The notes under the pieces were generated by a model. It had not been told where the DNA came from. It saw only the letters and a list, made by a program, of their open reading frames with translations, and did no database searches. Both the position numbers and the translations under genes were made by a program. This document shows, in pieces, positions 17,653 to 26,022 of a stretch of DNA of 64,000 bases; within the stretch, counting starts at the first letter, position 1, and every line of letters begins with the position of its first letter. Source of the DNA: Novosphingobium sp. Its GTDB lineage: Bacteria; Pseudomonadota; Alphaproteobacteria; Sphingomonadales; Sphingomonadaceae. The stretch spans positions 2,108,001-2,172,000 of the forward strand of contig NZ_JBCNLP010000001.1 of the NCBI RefSeq assembly GCF_039595395.1. Direction: 5' to 3'.

Positions 17653-17671
17653 TTTTGGCAAGATGCCAAAA
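17653..17671. promoter_or_regulatory. Perfect inverted repeat in divergent region
   Basis: TTTTGGCA-AGA-TGCCAAAA has 8-bp perfect arms and lies 90 bp upstream of the LacI start and about 85 bp upstream of the aspartyl-protease gene. It could be an operator or a small hairpin; an AT-rich stretch that may hold a promoter follows at 17681-17704. Confidence 0.4.
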
Positions 17672-17756
17672 TCGGCTTGATTGTATAAAATTCCTATATA
17701 AATCTTGCGCGATCGGGCTTTTCTCCAAAGCCTGGACCATCACGAAAGGTCTGAGC

Positions 17757-19514
17757 GTGAAGATGTCACCCCGTGTTGCTGCCGGTGCTCTGTCGATTGT
17801 CTGTTGCGCCCTGCCTTCGCTTGCCTGGGCCGATTGCAAGGTGGTCAATTACGGTATGATGCAGGTTGAGGTCGTGGGGCAGCGCGCCACCACCATGGTC
17901 GGTGTGAACGGCAAGGAAACGCGCTTCATGCTCGATACCGGGGCGACTTACGGCACGCTGGCCCGCGCCAATGTCGAGGCGCTGGGGCTCAAGCGGGAAG
18001 GTGCCCCTTTCGGCATGCGCATGAGCGGGGTCGGCGGCAGCACCTCGGTCGATCTGACAAGGGTCAAGGATCTGGGCCTGCTGGGGGTGACGCTGCACGA
18101 CATGACGTTTCTGGTTGGCGGCTCCGATACGGGCATGGGGGTGATCGGCGCCAATCTGATCGATGTGTTCGATGCCGATATCGATCTGGCCAATGGGCAG
18201 TTCAAGCTGTTCAGGCCCTCGGGCTGCGGCAGTCTGGCCATGGCCTATTGGGCCAAGGACGGCCAGTTCCAGACCGCCGAGCTGCATCATGCGGAGAAGG
18301 AGAGTGATCGCCGCAGCTTCGTGGATGTGATGATCAACGGCCGCCCGGTGCGGGCCCTGCTCGATACCGGGGCGCAGGCCACGGAGATCTCGCGAAGGGC
18401 TGCGGAGCGCGTCGGGCTCGATATGAGCAAGGCCGACGCCGGAGGTGGCCTGGTCACACGCGGCGTGGGCGGGCAGAGCCGCAAGAGCTGGATCCTGCCG
18501 GTCGACACCTATGCCATCGGCACCGAGACCATCCAGCACAACAAGATGCTGGTGATCGACGGCGATTTCGGGGAGGGCAGCGATGCGCCCGACATGCTGC
18601 TGGGCATCGACTTCTTTCTGGCCCATCACGTTTATATCGCCAACAGCCAGCACAAGATCTATTTCACCTACAACGGTGGCCGCATGTTCACCTTTGGCAA
18701 GGCGCCGGCCGGCACGGCGGCGCCCGCCAAAGATGACGGCGCCAAGCTGAGCGCCGCCGATTACGCGCTGCGCGGGCAGGGGCATCTATCGCGAGGGGAA
18801 ATCGCGCAGGCCAATGCCGATCTGGATGCCGCGATCGCTGAGGCGCCCGATGTGGCCGCCTATCGCCTGACGCGCGCTCGCACACGCCTTGCCGCGCGCA
18901 AACCCGATGAGGCGATGGACGATCTGGGCGCGGCGATCCGGCTCGATGACCAGAACATCGATGCCCTGCTACTGCGCGCCCGCATCCGTTACGCCCGCAA
19001 GGACAAGGCCGCCGCCGAGCAGGATATCGAGGCCGCGCGCAAACTGGCCCCCGCAGGCTCGGCGCGCACGCGGGTGCTGGCGAGCTTTTACGTCGCTATG
19101 GAGCGGCCCGCAGAGGCGCTGCCGCTGCTGGATGACTGGATCCGCCTGCATGCCGAGGATGCGGATCTGCCCGATGTTCTCAATGCCCGCTGCTGGGCGC
19201 GCGGCCTTGCCAATGAGCAGCTCGATGGCGCGCTGAGCGATTGCAACCGGGCGATCCGCGCGAACAAGGATCAGGGGGTGTTCTACAGCACGCTGGGTCT
19301 GGTGCAGTTGAGGCAGGGCCACAATGGCGAGGCGCAGGCGAGCTATGAGAAAGCGCTCTCCATGCTGTCTCGCTCGGCCTGGGCGCATTACGGGCTGGGG
19401 CTGGCCTATCTGCGCCAGGGGCAGGCCCAAAAGGGCGAGGCCGAGATCGCCGCTGCCAAGGCGATCAATCCGGGGATTGCGGAACTGGCCGGGCGCTATG
19501 GCCTGACGTCCTGA
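17757..19514 (+). CDS. Secreted double retropepsin-like aspartyl protease with TPR repeats
   Basis: 585 residues from the GTG at 17757 (GAAAGG at 7-nt spacing; ATG 17763 is an alternative). A signal peptide of about 25 residues ends in LAWA. Two retroviral-type aspartyl protease domains follow, each with an Asp-Thr-Gly: FMLDTGATYG (Asp60) and ALLDTGAQAT (Asp203). Each has a later hydrophobic-Gly pair (VIGANLID; LLGIDFF). From about residue 345 to the end there are four to six tetratricopeptide repeats. Retropepsins act as dimers, so two fused copies could form a single-chain enzyme like pepsin. The TPR tail suggests a protein substrate or complex in the periplasm. No partner gene is adjacent. 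Confidence 0.8.
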   Translation: MKMSPRVAAGALSIVCCALPSLAWADCKVVNYGMMQVEVVGQRATTMVGVNGKETRFMLDTGATYGTLARANVEALGLKREGAPFGMRMSGVGGSTSVDLTRVKDLGLLGVTLHDMTFLVGGSDTGMGVIGANLIDVFDADIDLANGQFKLFRPSGCGSLAMAYWAKDGQFQTAELHHAEKESDRRSFVDVMINGRPVRALLDTGAQATEISRRAAERVGLDMSKADAGGGLVTRGVGGQSRKSWILPVDTYAIGTETIQHNKMLVIDGDFGEGSDAPDMLLGIDFFLAHHVYIANSQHKIYFTYNGGRMFTFGKAPAGTAAPAKDDGAKLSAADYALRGQGHLSRGEIAQANADLDAAIAEAPDVAAYRLTRARTRLAARKPDEAMDDLGAAIRLDDQNIDALLLRARIRYARKDKAAAEQDIEAARKLAPAGSARTRVLASFYVAMERPAEALPLLDDWIRLHAEDADLPDVLNARCWARGLANEQLDGALSDCNRAIRANKDQGVFYSTLGLVQLRQGHNGEAQASYEKALSMLSRSAWAHYGLGLAYLRQGQAQKGEAEIAAAKAINPGIAELAGRYGLTS

Positions 19515-19727
19515 GGGCCGGCGGATGGTGGATATGGAGCCTCCACAGCCTGCCGATAAGGCAAGTTTTGCGCGTGATGCGATGGTAAACGCAATGACCG
19601 GCAAGGAAAAATACTGAGGCAATTGTTTGAAATAACAAGAGAGTTACGCTAAAATCCGCATCGAGTTCCGGGCGTGGTCGCATCGCCCGGCGCAATCATG
19701 TTTCCTTCGCCATGCCGGGAAGATGCC

Positions 19728-20762
19728 ATGCCAAAAGCATTGCTGGGCCAGATCTCCGAAACGCTGACCAAAGCGCAAACCACCGAGGAATTGACTCGCC
19801 CCCTGCTCACCCTGCTGGAACGGGTGACCGGGCTGGAGAGCACCTATCTCACCCATATCGATGAGGAAGCGGGGGTGCAGAGCATCCTCTTTGCCCGCAA
19901 CACCAGCACGATGCAGATCCCGGAAGGGCTTTCGGTGCCCTGGGCAGACACGCTGTGCAAGCGCGCGCTGGATGAGGGGCGGGTCTTCACCGATGATGTG
20001 GCAGGCTGCTGGGGCGATTCAGAGGCGGCCAGGGCGCTTGGCATCAACACCTATGTGACGACGCCGGTCCGTCTGGAGGACGGATCGATCTTCGGCACGC
20101 TCTGCGCCGCCAGCACCGAGCGCAAGCCGATCAATGAGGAAGGGCGGCAGGTTCTCTCGCTGTTCGGCTCGCTGATCGGGCAGCATATCCAGCGCGAGCA
20201 TCTGCTCGAGCGGTTGCAGGACGCCAATCGCCAGTTGGAGGCCTTTTCCTTCACCGATCCGCTGACCGGCCTGCCCAACCGCCGCTTTATCCTTCAGGAG
20301 CTGCGCCGTCTGTTCGGTCTGGCCCAGCGCGAGGGGCGCAAGGTGCTGATCGCCTTTATCGACCTCGACGGTTTCAAGCAGATCAACGACACTTATGGCC
20401 ATGAGGCGGGCGACGCGTTTCTGGTCGCCATCGGCCAGCGTCTGACCAGAGGCATGCGCAGCAGCGATTTGCTGGCGCGGCTTGGCGGCGATGAGTTCGT
20501 GCTGGTCGGGCTGGGGCCGGTGGTCGATCAGGATGCGCGCCGACTGACCAGCGCCATGCGCCGCCGTCTGGCGCCGCTGATTCAGGGGCAATTCGCGCTC
20601 GATTGCTGCACCATCGACTACCCCGGCGCCAGCTTTGGCATCATTCTGGCCGACCCGCATGAGACGACTCCGGAGCAAGCGCTCCAGCAGGCTGACGGAG
20701 CTATGTATGTTGACAAAAAAATGCGGCGCGACAGGGCGAACGGTGCCAGTCATGCGGCCTGA
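19728..20762 (+). CDS. GAF-GGDEF diguanylate cyclase
   Basis: 344 residues from ATG 19728, which has GGGAAG at 5-nt spacing; upstream ATG 19698 and GTG 19674 lack this. Residues about 10-160 form a GAF sensor domain, then a short linker helix, then a GGDEF domain (FTDPLTGLPNRR, IDLDGFKQIND, GGDEF at 253-257). The product inhibition site RSSD (244-247) is in the correct place five residues before GGDEF, so the enzyme is likely active in making c-di-GMP and feedback-regulated. No signal peptide or membrane helices: it should be cytosolic. Confidence 0.92.
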   Translation: MPKALLGQISETLTKAQTTEELTRPLLTLLERVTGLESTYLTHIDEEAGVQSILFARNTSTMQIPEGLSVPWADTLCKRALDEGRVFTDDVAGCWGDSEAARALGINTYVTTPVRLEDGSIFGTLCAASTERKPINEEGRQVLSLFGSLIGQHIQREHLLERLQDANRQLEAFSFTDPLTGLPNRRFILQELRRLFGLAQREGRKVLIAFIDLDGFKQINDTYGHEAGDAFLVAIGQRLTRGMRSSDLLARLGGDEFVLVGLGPVVDQDARRLTSAMRRRLAPLIQGQFALDCCTIDYPGASFGIILADPHETTPEQALQQADGAMYVDKKMRRDRANGASHAA

Positions 20763-20828
20763 GGAGCCCGCCTCCGGCAATTCGCCTAGGGCCTGAGCCG
20801 GGGTTGGCAAGGTCCCCTCTGATACACA

Positions 20829-20840
20829 TGACATTTGTCA
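20829..20840. promoter_or_regulatory. Small palindrome before AbiEi-like gene
   Basis: TGACA-TT-TGTCA lies 12 bp before the start codon, between the gene and its probable promoter. AbiEi-type proteins repress their own operon by binding inverted repeats, so this is a candidate self-regulatory site. Confidence 0.35.
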
Positions 20841-20852
20841 GAGGATAGGATT

Positions 20853-21473
20853 ATGCCCTCGATCGAACACTCTCAACGCAATCGGTTGCTGGCGCTTTTC
20901 GGGCCGCGCAATGTCATGCGGGCCAGCGAATTGAAGGATGCCGGCATCACCCCCGCCGCCATCGCGCGCGCGGTGGAGGATGGCGAAATCGAGCGCGTGT
21001 CGCGCGGGCTCTATCAGCGCTGCCGGGTCGATGTGGCGCGGCATCATGCTCTGGCGGTGGCCTCGATGCGGGTGCCCAAGGGGATCGTCACGATGGTCTC
21101 CGCACTGGCGTTTCATGGGCTGGTCGATGAAGAGCATCCGCGCGTCTGGATGGCACTGGGCCCGCATGACTGGGCGCCGGGACCAAGCTGTCCGCCCTTG
21201 CGGATCCTGCGCTTTGCCGAACCCTATCTGCGGCAGGGGGTGGAGCATCACGCTATCGGCGGGGTGAATGTGCCGGTCTATGGTCTGGCCAAGACGCTGG
21301 CCGATGTGTTCCGCCACCCCCGTCTGGTGGCGCGCGCCACGGCGGTCGAGGCGCTGCGCCGGGCCGTGCGCGAGCGCAAGGTCAGCCTTGAGGTACTTGA
21401 GCGCAATGCGCGCGCGGGCAGCGTCTGGACGATCATGCGCCCCTATCTCGACAGCGCGCTGCTTCGCGCTTAG
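20853..21473 (+). CDS. AbiEi-like antitoxin/transcriptional regulator, without a toxin partner
   Basis: 206 residues. The N-terminal winged helix (VMRASELKDAGITPAAIARA, then ERVSRGLYQR) and the following domain (VPKGIVTMVSALAFHGLVDE, PVYGLAKTLADVFRHP) are those of the AbiEi family, the antitoxin of type IV abortive-infection systems. The cognate nucleotidyltransferase toxin AbiEii normally lies directly downstream; here the next gene is a convergent MFS transporter that overlaps the stop codon by 4 nt. It is therefore an orphan, probably acting as a transcriptional regulator. ATG 20853 has AGGA upstream. Confidence 0.8.
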   Translation: MPSIEHSQRNRLLALFGPRNVMRASELKDAGITPAAIARAVEDGEIERVSRGLYQRCRVDVARHHALAVASMRVPKGIVTMVSALAFHGLVDEEHPRVWMALGPHDWAPGPSCPPLRILRFAEPYLRQGVEHHAIGGVNVPVYGLAKTLADVFRHPRLVARATAVEALRRAVRERKVSLEVLERNARAGSVWTIMRPYLDSALLRA

Positions 21474-22759
21474 TCCATCCACTCGCGCGCCAGATACCGC
21501 CCGCCTGCCAGCATCAGCACGGCGGCCAGCAGATAGAAGCCCAGCCCCGCCAGAATGGCATGGCGCAGGGCGTCATTGCCGAAAGTGGGCGTCAGCAAAT
21601 CGGACAGCTTGCCGATGCTGAGCGAGCCGAGCCCCACACCGATCAGATTGTTGATCAGCAGAAAGCTGGCCGAGGCGGTGCCGCGCATCGGGGCCGGAAC
21701 CAGATGCTGCACTGCGGTGATCACCGGCGCCAGCCAGAGATAGACCAGCGCCTGAGGCAGCAGGAACCACCAGAAGGCAGCGCCTCCCGAGCCGGAATAG
21801 AGCCCGCCGACGAACAGCGGCACACCGATCAGATAGGCGAAGGCAGGCAGCCAGGCGAAGGCCGCCTTGTTACGCCCGCCCAGCCAGTCAGCCAGCACGC
21901 CGCCTGCCAGCACGCCCGCCGTGCCGCCGATCAGCAGCAGCAGGCCGAAGAACTGCGAGGTTTCCACCAGCCCCAGCCCGAAAGACCGCCGCATCAGCGA
22001 GGGCAGCCAGAAGGCCATGCCATAGCCCATCATCGAACTGGAGGCCGCGCCGAAGCTGAGCAGCCAGAAGCTGCGCTTGGCGGCAAGGATGACCAGCACG
22101 TCGCGCAGGGCAGGGGCCTGGCTGGCGGTGGGGCGTTGCGGATCGCGCACCAGCCATGCGAAGAGGGGAGTAAAGACCAGCCCCGCCAAGCCCACGCTCA
22201 GAAAGGCTGCGCGCCAATTGACCGCCGCCGCCACATAGCCGCCCAGCAGAATGCCCGCCGCCGAGCCCAGCGGAATGCCCAGTGAATAGATCGCCAGCGC
22301 CCGCGCTCGCCGATGGGGCGGAAAGCAGTCGGAGATCAACGCATAGGAAGGGGCAACGCCGCCCGCCTCGCCCACACCCACGCCAAGGCGGCACAGGAAC
22401 ATGGCGCCAAAGCCCGATACCATGCCGCACAAAGCGGTAAAGCCGCTCCACACCGCCAGCGATGCGGCGATGACCGGCGTGCGCCCCTTGCGGTCGCCCA
22501 GCCAGGCCAGCGGCAGGCCCATGGTGGAATAGAGCAGCGCAAAGGCAAAGCCGCCCAGCGCGCCCAATTGCGTGTCGGTCAGCTTCAGTTCGGCCTTGAT
22601 GGGCCCCGCCAGAATGCCGAGGATCTGCCGGTCGATGAAGTTGAAGGTGTAAACCGCCAGCAGCATCGCCAGCACAAAGGCCGGGCGCAAGGGGCGGGCT
22701 TTGCGCGCTGAGGCCTCGGGGTTGCTGTCCATCGTGTCGTCCGTGGATATGGCGGTCAT
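21470..22759 (-). CDS. Spinster-type MFS transporter
   Basis: 429 residues from ATG 22759 (AGGTGA at 7-nt spacing). The first membrane segment carries YTFNFIDRQILGILAGPIKAEL, the signature of spinster-like MFS carriers common in sphingomonads, followed by DRKGRTPVIA and GEAGGVAPSYALISDCFPPHRRARALA. Such carriers are often annotated for organic acids, aromatic compounds or lipids; no substrate can be given. It is divergent from a TetR gene 72 bp away, which probably represses it. Confidence 0.88.
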   Translation of the reverse strand: MTAISTDDTMDSNPEASARKARPLRPAFVLAMLLAVYTFNFIDRQILGILAGPIKAELKLTDTQLGALGGFAFALLYSTMGLPLAWLGDRKGRTPVIAASLAVWSGFTALCGMVSGFGAMFLCRLGVGVGEAGGVAPSYALISDCFPPHRRARALAIYSLGIPLGSAAGILLGGYVAAAVNWRAAFLSVGLAGLVFTPLFAWLVRDPQRPTASQAPALRDVLVILAAKRSFWLLSFGAASSSMMGYGMAFWLPSLMRRSFGLGLVETSQFFGLLLLIGGTAGVLAGGVLADWLGGRNKAAFAWLPAFAYLIGVPLFVGGLYSGSGGAAFWWFLLPQALVYLWLAPVITAVQHLVPAPMRGTASASFLLINNLIGVGLGSLSIGKLSDLLTPTFGNDALRHAILAGLGFYLLAAVLMLAGGRYLAREWMD

Positions 22760-22796
22760 CTTGTGTTCACCTATTTTGCAGCATAATAGTGAAGAA

Positions 22797-22810
22797 TGAA
22801 TCATGTTTCA
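22797..22810. promoter_or_regulatory. Probable TetR operator
   Basis: TGAATCATGTTTCA is a 14-bp palindrome with one mismatched pair, located between the divergent MFS and TetR genes. A second imperfect repeat (TTCACCTATT ... AATAGTGAA) lies at 22766-22793. Either could bind the TetR protein. Confidence 0.4.
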
Positions 22811-22831
22811 AATTAGAAAGACGGGTCAGGC

Positions 22832-23476
22832 ATGTCGCAAGCCACCTCATCGGACGATAAATCCGCCAGCGCCAGCCCCATCCCCGGTGCCAACAAGGTG
22901 CCCAAGACCGAGCGCGGCCGCCGCACCTTGCGCGCGCTGCTGAACGCCGCCGCTCAGGAATTTGGCGAGAAGGGGTTTCACGATGCCGCGATCAGCCAGA
23001 TCACGGCGCGGGCCGGGGTTTCGGCGGGCAGCTTCTACGTCTATTTCGACAGCAAGGAAGAAATCTTCACCGCTCTGGTCCGCGACATGTCCGGGCAGGT
23101 CCGCGATTTCGTCGCCCCGCGCATCGCCGGAGCGCCCGACCAGCTTGCGGCAGAGCAGGCGGGGCAGGCGGCCTATCTCGATTTCGTGCGCTCTCACCGC
23201 GAGATCTATCGCATCATCGACGAGTCCGAATTCGTCGATCCGACCTCCTATCGCGAGCATTACACCAACTCCGCCAACCGCATTGCCGCCCGGTTGAAAG
23301 GGGCGATGGAACGGGGCGAAATCGCGCAGGGCGATGCCGAGGTGCGGGCCTGGGCCCTGATGGGGATCAATGTCTTCCTCGGCCTGCGCTATGGCGTGTG
23401 GAGCGATGACGATCCGGCGGCGGCGCTGGCCGATGCCGGGCGCTTTATCGCCGACGGACTCTCGCCCAAGGGCTGA
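22832..23476 (+). CDS. TetR/AcrR-family regulator
   Basis: 214 residues. Residues about 28-75 form the TetR DNA-binding domain (RRTLRALLNAAAQEFGEKGF, then ISQITARAGVSAGSFYVYFD), and the rest is a variable helical ligand domain. It is divergent from the spinster MFS gene, the usual arrangement of a local repressor with its transporter. It converges with the TonB receptor at 23518 through a hairpin. Confidence 0.9.
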   Translation: MSQATSSDDKSASASPIPGANKVPKTERGRRTLRALLNAAAQEFGEKGFHDAAISQITARAGVSAGSFYVYFDSKEEIFTALVRDMSGQVRDFVAPRIAGAPDQLAAEQAGQAAYLDFVRSHREIYRIIDESEFVDPTSYREHYTNSANRIAARLKGAMERGEIAQGDAEVRAWALMGINVFLGLRYGVWSDDDPAAALADAGRFIADGLSPKG

Positions 23477-23482
23477 CGGATC

Positions 23483-23510
23483 GGGCGGGGCGGCACATGC
23501 CACCCCGCCC
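23483..23510. terminator. Hairpin between convergent TetR and TonB-receptor genes
   Basis: A 13-bp GC-rich stem with one mismatch (GGGCGGGGCGGCA / TGCCACCCCGCCC) fills the 41-bp gap between two convergent genes. There is no clear T-tract, so termination strength is uncertain. Confidence 0.55.
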
Positions 23511-23517
23511 GCGCTCC

Positions 23518-25824
23518 TCAGAAGTTCAGCGTTGCGGTTGCAAAGACCTGACGCGGATTGCCCCAATAGGTGGTCAGCACGCCTTCCTTGCCTAAAGTCG
23601 GGATCAGATTGCCCTGCGCGTTGCGGGTCAGCGCCCCGGTCACCGCATCTCCCGCAACATAGGTGTAGCCCGAGGTCTTGTAGCGCTTGTCGGCCAGATT
23701 CTTGCCATAGACGCCCAGAGTCCAGCGCCCGCCCGGCGCGTGATAGACGATGCTGGCATCGAAGAGCGCATAGGCCGGCTGATCGAGATAGGGGTTGGGG
23801 ATCTCGAACTGATAGGTGGTGCTCTTCCACGACATGCCGCCGGTCAGATCGAGCGATCCCTTGGGCACCGGCAGCGCCAGCGTGGCCGATGCATTGCCGT
23901 TCCATGCGGGCGTGTTCTGCACCTTGCGATAGGCCGCGACATCCATCGGCGCACCGTTGATCAGCGTGATGTACTGCAGATATTTGGCGTCGATATAGCC
24001 CAGCGATCCGTTCAGCGTCAGCGGGCCCATCTTGAAGTGCCCCTCGGCCTCCACGCCCTGCATCCGCGCCTTGCCCGCATTGGAGACCACCCCGCAGAAG
24101 TTGGGCAGGCCCGCGACCGTGCAGGCCACCGATCCGGGGATCTGCACATCCTTGTAATCCATGCGGAAGGCGGCGAGGTTCAGCGCCAGCTTGCGGTCGA
24201 ACAGGCGGGTCTTCACGCCCACTTCGTAATTGTCGACCTTCTCGGGCCGGAAGCTGAGGAACTGGCCCTGGGACACGCCCGGAGGCGCGTTCACACCCAC
24301 GCCGCGCGGGTCGAAACCGCCGCCCTTGAAGCCCTGCGAATAGCTGACATAGATCGTGTTGTTGTCATCCGGCCGCCAGTTGATCGAGGCGCGCGGGGTA
24401 AACTTGGTGTAAGTCGCATTGCCGAAGAAATTGGTGCTGGGCGTGCCGAAGGGAATGCCCGCCCCGCCGAAGGTGGGTGACCCGCCGCCCAGATAGTTCT
24501 GGCGCAGGATAGTGGCGCCGCGCTTGTCCCATGTATAGCGCCCGCCTGCCTCAAGGCTGATATGGTCGGTGACGTCATAGGTAAAATTGGCAAAACCGGC
24601 CATCGTGTCGGTGACGATCTTGGCATCGGTGTAGGCCGTCAGCCCCGAAACGGTGGTGTAGAGCCGCACATCGAACTGGGTCAGCGCCGTGGCATTGAGG
24701 TAATAGAAACCCACCATACCGTTGAAGCGTCCGCTGGAATAGAGCGCCTGAAGCTCCTGGCTCAACTGCCGGTTGCGGTAGTAGGCAGGCACATCGACAT
24801 CCTGCGAGGCGCTGGCATCGAAATCGATCGGCGAGGCGGAGTCATCCTTGCGATAGGCGGTGATCGAGCGCAGGGTCAGCCCGTCAATCGGCTTGGCCTC
24901 CAGGAAGATCGAGCCGCCCCATGATTTCACATCCTGCTTCGGGCTGTTGAGGCCCGAGAGCGTATCGAACACATTGGGCAGCACCGGCGCCCCGGTCAGT
25001 TGCCCCGGAATTTCGCGATGGCCACCGCGCGGGTTCGACATGTCATGGGTGTAATCGCCGGTGATGCGGGCAAAGATCTTGCTGCCATGCAGTTCGATGG
25101 TGCCGCGCCCGGCGATGATGTCCTTGTCGTAATTGCCTTGCCCGGTGGTCAGGTTTTTGCCGAAACCATCACGCGTCAATCGTGCAAAGGAGCCGCCCAC
25201 GCGCACCAACCCGTTGCTGTCGAGCGGCGTGCTGGCGGTAATCACACCATCGGCCTGATTGTAGCTGCCATAGGTGCCGCGCAACTGGACATGCGCCTTG
25301 TCGTCCAGCTTCTTGGTGACATATTTGATCGCGCCGCCGATGGTGTTGCGGCCATAGAGCGTGCCCTGCGGCCCGCGCAGCACCTCGACCCGCTCGACAT
25401 CGTAAATGTCCAGCACGGCGGCCTGAGGGCGGTTGAGATAGACATCGTCGAGATAGATGCCCACGCCCTGCTCGAAGCCCGAGACCGGGTCCTGCTGGCC
25501 CACGCCGCGGATAAAGGCAGAAAGCGTGGAGTTGGTGCCGCGCGAGGGCTCCAGCGTGACGTTGGGCACTTCGTCGGCCAGAGCGGTGATGTCTCCGGCG
25601 CCTTGCGCGGCCAGTTGGTCGCCCGAAAAGGCCGAGATGGCGATCGGCACCGATGACAGCGTTTCGGAGCGGCGGCGGGCGGTGACGATGATCTCGTCAT
25701 TGTCGGGCTTGGCGGTCGGGGGCGCATCGGCTGCCGAAGCCGCCGAGGGCAGAGCCCCCAGCGCAACGGATGAGAGCAGGAAGGCGCAAATCGGGCGGAA
25801 GCTGCTGCGTGCGGTCAGTGCCAT
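23518..25824 (-). CDS. TonB-dependent outer-membrane receptor
   Basis: 768 residues from ATG 25824 (AGGAGAGG upstream). Signal peptide about 1-33, then the plug domain with the TonB-box-like DEIIVTARRRSETL, ISAFSGDQLAAQGA, VYLDDVYLNRPQ-type segments and VEVLRGPQGTLYGRNTIGGAI, then the 22-strand barrel ending in TATLNF. It is of the broad sphingomonad receptor class, for which substrates range from aromatics to glycans. The 198-bp gap upstream (25825-26022) separates it from GH97, and the neighbouring TetR/MFS pair converges on it, so no pathway can be assigned. Confidence 0.92.
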   Translation of the reverse strand: MALTARSSFRPICAFLLSSVALGALPSAASAADAPPTAKPDNDEIIVTARRRSETLSSVPIAISAFSGDQLAAQGAGDITALADEVPNVTLEPSRGTNSTLSAFIRGVGQQDPVSGFEQGVGIYLDDVYLNRPQAAVLDIYDVERVEVLRGPQGTLYGRNTIGGAIKYVTKKLDDKAHVQLRGTYGSYNQADGVITASTPLDSNGLVRVGGSFARLTRDGFGKNLTTGQGNYDKDIIAGRGTIELHGSKIFARITGDYTHDMSNPRGGHREIPGQLTGAPVLPNVFDTLSGLNSPKQDVKSWGGSIFLEAKPIDGLTLRSITAYRKDDSASPIDFDASASQDVDVPAYYRNRQLSQELQALYSSGRFNGMVGFYYLNATALTQFDVRLYTTVSGLTAYTDAKIVTDTMAGFANFTYDVTDHISLEAGGRYTWDKRGATILRQNYLGGGSPTFGGAGIPFGTPSTNFFGNATYTKFTPRASINWRPDDNNTIYVSYSQGFKGGGFDPRGVGVNAPPGVSQGQFLSFRPEKVDNYEVGVKTRLFDRKLALNLAAFRMDYKDVQIPGSVACTVAGLPNFCGVVSNAGKARMQGVEAEGHFKMGPLTLNGSLGYIDAKYLQYITLINGAPMDVAAYRKVQNTPAWNGNASATLALPVPKGSLDLTGGMSWKSTTYQFEIPNPYLDQPAYALFDASIVYHAPGGRWTLGVYGKNLADKRYKTSGYTYVAGDAVTGALTRNAQGNLIPTLGKEGVLTTYWGNPRQVFATATLNF

Positions 25825-25973
25825 GGTCCTCTCCTCGCGCGGCGATCTTGGTGCGCCAGCGTCGTGAGGGGGACAATATTGAAAGGTGAACCGGGATTCA
25901 ACTTTGAAATGCATCTAAGCGGGTGCAGCGCACCAAATCGTAGCGATATGGCAACGCAGGGCAGGTATGTTCA

Positions 25974-26008
25974 GCGCCGCTGCGGGGACTAAATTCCCGC
26001 AACGGCGC
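25974..26008. terminator. Hairpin after the GH97 gene
   Basis: A 13-bp stem with one mismatch (GCGCCG.TGCGGG / CCCGCA.CGGCGC) and a 9-nt loop lies 14 bp beyond the GH97 stop. A short TTTT follows only on the plus-strand side, so it may act as a mild terminator or as 3'-end protection. Confidence 0.45.
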
Positions 26009-26022
26009 CGATTTTCAGGCTG

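Noticed and set aside
20853..22759. A type IV AbiE toxin-antitoxin defence pair
   Set aside because: Only the AbiEi-like protein is present; the adjacent gene is a membrane carrier on the opposite strand.
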